From the NCBI GenBank assembly GCA_000702085.1, contig JNKP01000006.1:1-64000 (forward strand): DNA of 64,000 nucleotides. Reading direction: 5' to 3'. Every line of letters starts with the position of its first letter. Positions within the stretch are counted from its first letter, which is position 1. Below the pieces are notes generated by a model that saw only the letters and a list, made by a program, of their open reading frames with translations, was not told the DNA's origin and searched no databases. A program made the position numbers and the translations under genes. Of this stretch, positions 61,237 through 64,000 are shown one piece after another. The stretch comes from Lachnospiraceae bacterium P6A3 (GTDB lineage: Bacteria; Bacillota; Clostridia; Lachnospirales; Lachnospiraceae).

Positions 61237-62649
61237 GTGGGATTTTTATCGTTAAAATTCATATTCTTCATGCCTGTTGTGCTGACAGCTTATTTTGCCG
61301 CTCGTAAAAACGGTAAAAATGAGCTTGCAAAGGGTGTGATAATTGCCGCATCCATGCTTTTTTTTGCACTGTACGGCCTTGATTCTTTCTTGGTTCTGGT
61401 ATTGTCCTGCACGTTCAACTATCTGTATTCCTCATTCCTTGTAAAAAACAAAAAGCCGGTTTTACTGGGTGCGGGTATCGTGATTAACGTGCTCCCTTTG
61501 CTGATCTTCAAATATCTGAATTTCTTCGGCGAAAATGCAGCGAAGATCGCAGGCACTCAGTATACGCCCGTTTCGCTTATCCTGCCGGTTGCCATAAGTT
61601 ATTACACATTCCAGATGATCACATGGTGTGTGGATTCGTATCGCGGAGAAACCAAGGGGATACCTGTGATCGATTATCTGACATATATCTGGTTTTTCCC
61701 GAGAATGGTCATGGGGCCCATCACAAGGCATGATGAATTTATCCCTCAGATAAATGACCCCGCGAAGTTTAAACCCGATCCGGAAAACATTGCCACGGGC
61801 TTTGTATGGTTTACCGTCGGAATGAGTAAGAAACTTCTTCTGGCAACCCGTTATTCGGGAGCTTCCCTTTACGGCCTCGGAGTAGGAAGCGGACTGGGCC
61901 TGGCGGAAGCCTGGCTTTGCACCGTCGCTTATACTTTTGAGATATATCTGGACTTTTCCGGCTACTGTGATATGGCAGCAGGCGTATCGAAGATGCTTAA
62001 TCTGGATATACCCATGAATTTCAATTCACCTTATAAAGCGGATTCCATAAGCGACTTTTGGAAAAGATGGCACATATCCCTTACATCCTTCCTCAGAAAA
62101 TATGTTTATTTTCCTCTGGGAGGAAACAGGAAGGGGAAATTCAGAACATATCTTAATATGATGGCTATCTTTATCATCAGCGGTTTCTGGCACGGTGCAA
62201 ACTGGACATTTATAATCTGGGGTGCACTTCACGGAATTTTGATGATAATTGAAAGGATCGGATGGAAATATATCGGGAAGATACCGAAGATCATCAGAAC
62301 TTTTATTACCTTCGCACTTGTAAATATCGGATGGGTGTTTTTCGCATCCCCCAATCCTGCGATGGCTGTGGATGTGATCAAAGAAATGTTCAGGTTCGAT
62401 AACATAATGCCCGCAGTGCAGTTCTATGATACCTTCGATATGGGAACCGTTCCTTTTATCAGATATCACCTGAATATCGCAATCCCTCTTTTCTATGTCG
62501 TGACCTATATATGCCTTTTGTGTACAGGGAATATTTACGAGAAGAAATATAAGCCGAATTTCAGAACGGCGCTTGCCTGCGGAATACTGTTTGTATGGTC
62601 GTTCCTTTATGCCAACAGCGTATCGAGCTTTATATATTTCCGATTCTGA
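61237..62649 (+). CDS. MBOAT-family membrane O-acyltransferase (AlgI/DltB-like)
   Basis: A 470-residue polytopic enzyme. It starts GFLSLKFIFFMPVVLTAY like AlgI-type proteins and has the MBOAT core: FFPRMVMGPITRHDEF, IYLDFSGYCDMAAGVSKML, FNSPYKADSISDFWKRWHIS, FLRKYVYFPLGGNRKG, then MMAIFIISGFWHGANWTFI with the catalytic His in FWHGA. It moves an acyl (usually acetyl) group across the membrane to an external polymer. A GTG at 61237 with GAAGGT 10 nt upstream fits the family start better than the GTG at 61219. The SGNH partner follows after 13 nt. Confidence 0.92.
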   Translation: MGFLSLKFIFFMPVVLTAYFAARKNGKNELAKGVIIAASMLFFALYGLDSFLVLVLSCTFNYLYSSFLVKNKKPVLLGAGIVINVLPLLIFKYLNFFGENAAKIAGTQYTPVSLILPVAISYYTFQMITWCVDSYRGETKGIPVIDYLTYIWFFPRMVMGPITRHDEFIPQINDPAKFKPDPENIATGFVWFTVGMSKKLLLATRYSGASLYGLGVGSGLGLAEAWLCTVAYTFEIYLDFSGYCDMAAGVSKMLNLDIPMNFNSPYKADSISDFWKRWHISLTSFLRKYVYFPLGGNRKGKFRTYLNMMAIFIISGFWHGANWTFIIWGALHGILMIIERIGWKYIGKIPKIIRTFITFALVNIGWVFFASPNPAMAVDVIKEMFRFDNIMPAVQFYDTFDMGTVPFIRYHLNIAIPLFYVVTYICLLCTGNIYEKKYKPNFRTALACGILFVWSFLYANSVSSFIYFRF

Positions 62650-62662
62650 TACTTTGAAATAA

Positions 62663-63739
62663 ATGGAAGATAAAAAAATCTGGAAAAAATTTCTTATACA
62701 GGAACTGTCGGTAACGGCACTGCTTCTTACAGCGGTGGCGGTAATTGTTGCGTATGTGGATCCTTTCTTCCATTATCATGCGCCCATAGACGGAATATCC
62801 TACATCATGGACAATGAAAGATACCAAAATGACGGTATCACGAGAAACTTCGAGTATGATGCTCTTATAACCGGAACCTCTGTTTCCGAGAATTTCCGTG
62901 CTTCCATGGTGGATGAGCTCTTCGGCGTCAACAGTGTTAAGGCAACTTATGCCGGCGGATATTATAAAGAAATCGGCGACGGCGAAAGAAGAGCACTTGA
63001 ATATAATGACAATATCAGGCTGGTTATCCGCAGCATGGATATGTATTTTGCCATGACGGAAACAGATTACAGAAATCCCGAAGCTGCGGACCCCGCATTT
63101 TTGTACGACAACAATATTTTTAATGACGAAGCGTATCTGTATAACGCGGATGTTCTTTTTGAATATGTTAATAACGAGATAAAAAGAACGGCTTCCGGAG
63201 TGCCTTCGGATAATTTTGACACATATATGCGCTTTGCCGAAGACAGGCCTCTCGGTGCGGCTTATGTTCTTCCATATGTTACCGAAAGGGAAGCGTCCGG
63301 TGCGGAAATCCATATGACGGATGAAGAACGTGAAATGCTTACCGCCAATGTAAGAGCAAATCTTACCGCAAATATCGCCGCATACCCGGATGTACAGTTC
63401 TATTACTTTTTCCCTCCTTATTGCATAGCAGACTGGTATACAAACCATTATGTAAAGGGAGACATTCCCGCACTTATCGAAGAGATGGAGCTTGTTACCG
63501 AAGAAGTGCTAAAGTACGACAATGCTCACGTATTTTGTTTCTATGATGACACTGATGTCATAACCAATCTTAACAATTATTCGGATCTTCAGCACTACAG
63601 CGGAGAGGTGTCCGACAGCATTCTCAGGTCAATGGCTGCCGGGGAACATGAACTTACGCGTGATAACTATAAAGAGTATTTCGAATCTATAGAAGCATAT
63701 TATATGAACTATGATTATTCATGGATCGATGCTCAGTGA
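62663..63739 (+). CDS. SGNH-like (AlgJ/AlgX/DltD-type) partner of the MBOAT acyltransferase
   Basis: A 358-residue protein with an N-terminal membrane anchor (about 13-32, ELSVTALLLTAVAVIVAYVD) and an external SGNH-like domain. The likely Ser is in LITGTSVSENF; the Asp-x-x-His pair is in NNYSDLQHYSGEVSD near residue 313. Such proteins receive the acyl group from the MBOAT enzyme and place it on a polysaccharide. The gene is 13 nt after the MBOAT gene and precedes a membrane gene at 63768. No clear ribosome site is visible. Confidence 0.8.
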   Translation: MEDKKIWKKFLIQELSVTALLLTAVAVIVAYVDPFFHYHAPIDGISYIMDNERYQNDGITRNFEYDALITGTSVSENFRASMVDELFGVNSVKATYAGGYYKEIGDGERRALEYNDNIRLVIRSMDMYFAMTETDYRNPEAADPAFLYDNNIFNDEAYLYNADVLFEYVNNEIKRTASGVPSDNFDTYMRFAEDRPLGAAYVLPYVTEREASGAEIHMTDEEREMLTANVRANLTANIAAYPDVQFYYFFPPYCIADWYTNHYVKGDIPALIEEMELVTEEVLKYDNAHVFCFYDDTDVITNLNNYSDLQHYSGEVSDSILRSMAAGEHELTRDNYKEYFESIEAYYMNYDYSWIDAQ

Positions 63740-63767
63740 ATATCACTGTTTGTGAGCGGAGGGGAAT

Positions 63768-64000
63768 ATGCCGAAGAAGAAAAGATTTAATCTCGATCAG
63801 AGATATGTAACGGTAAACTTAACTCTGTCCATCATCATATATGCGGTGGTTGTTCCCTTCTGTATATATCTGTGTGTCGATAATTTTATCCGTCACGATT
63901 ATGTGGTGGCGGTCTATGCATTCTTCTGCGCTCTGTTCACTGCGATCGCAACAGTAAATTTCTCAATCTGCAAATTCGGAAAAAAGAAACGCACCTGGCT
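63768..64000 (+). CDS. Small membrane protein, 5' part (cut by the window edge)
   Basis: The frame from ATG 63768 encodes at least 77 residues: a basic start (MPKKKRFNLDQRYVTV), two membrane helices (about 17-37 and 47-67) and a basic loop (KFGKKKRTW). GGAGGGG precedes the ATG. The start resembles the N-terminus of AI-2E/permease-like membrane proteins, but too little is in the window to assign it. It lies 28 nt after the SGNH gene, so it is probably in the same operon. Confidence 0.6.
   Translation, partial: MPKKKRFNLDQRYVTVNLTLSIIIYAVVVPFCIYLCVDNFIRHDYVVAVYAFFCALFTAIATVNFSICKFGKKKRTW

Noticed and set aside
1-64000. CRISPR arrays, tRNA or rRNA genes, prophage
   Set aside because: No regularly spaced repeats, tRNA-like cloverleaves or phage structural genes were noticed; the only mobile element is the IS110 end.

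Overview
The window looks like a chromosome segment of a low-GC, Gram-positive anaerobe of the Clostridia, most likely a Lachnospiraceae bacterium of the Butyrivibrio/Pseudobutyrivibrio kind. This placement is inferred from a tRNA-sensing T-box leader, a type III glutamine synthetase, an ANTAR antitermination regulator, a flagellin with a sigma-28 promoter, cyclic-di-GMP proteins with LacI-like sensors, strong AGGAGG ribosome sites and the absence of proteobacterial regulators. No rRNA, tRNA or CRISPR array was seen.

Layout. (1) 1-330: the 5' end of an IS110-family element running off the left edge, with a structured non-coding end that should hold its bridge RNA. (2) 349-5663: a VOC protein and sulfur amino acid enzymes (PatB/MalY-type lyase, MetY, a trans-sulfuration enzyme, CysK). 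(3) 5676-8636: a double-HTH regulator with a palindromic operator candidate, and a cytoplasmic GH5 glycosidase. (4) 8650-11068: a Trp T-box leader, a REP-like long hairpin, then trpE-trpG. (5) 11130-19231: gltB-gltD, a short type I glutamine synthetase and an ANTAR protein. (6) 19266-22326: an esterase, a FAD oxidoreductase and its TetR regulator. (7) 22357-33572: glnN (GSIII)-asnB-pyrG-purF-carA-carB, a run in which every enzyme makes or spends glutamine. (8) 33656-41607: a signalling operon with REC-GGDEF-REC-HD-GYP, two hybrid histidine kinases (one ending in a fatty-acid-binding DegV domain) and a small protein. (9) 41746-47629: pfkA, dnaX, ybaB, recR, galM and a membrane-anchored DUF5711-like protein. 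(10) 47631-64000: accessory and cell-surface genes, including an orphan flagellin, a lipoprotein, two paralogous LacI-type-sensor/GGDEF proteins, an OpgB-like phosphoglycerol transferase, an AEC transporter, and an MBOAT/SGNH pair for O-acetylation of a surface polymer.

The most coherent system is nitrogen control. The gltB and glnN leaders share one architecture: a TTGACA promoter, then within 7-8 nt of the -10 box a hairpin with the identical hexaloop AAAGGC (A at position 1 and G at position 4, the ANTAR recognition pattern), whose 3' arm overlaps an intrinsic terminator. An ANTAR protein, the expected reader, is encoded between the two targets. Its receiver domain has Asn in place of the phospho-acceptor Asp, so it is probably not switched by classical phosphorylation. 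The usual ANTAR target has two hexaloop hairpins; only one is visible here, almost at the predicted transcript start. I infer that this protein antiterminates glutamate synthase and a six-gene operon of glutamine-producing and glutamine-consuming enzymes. The second notable item is the fusion of a hybrid histidine kinase to a complete DegV domain. The third is the pair of cytoplasmic LacI-like sensors fused to GGDEF domains.
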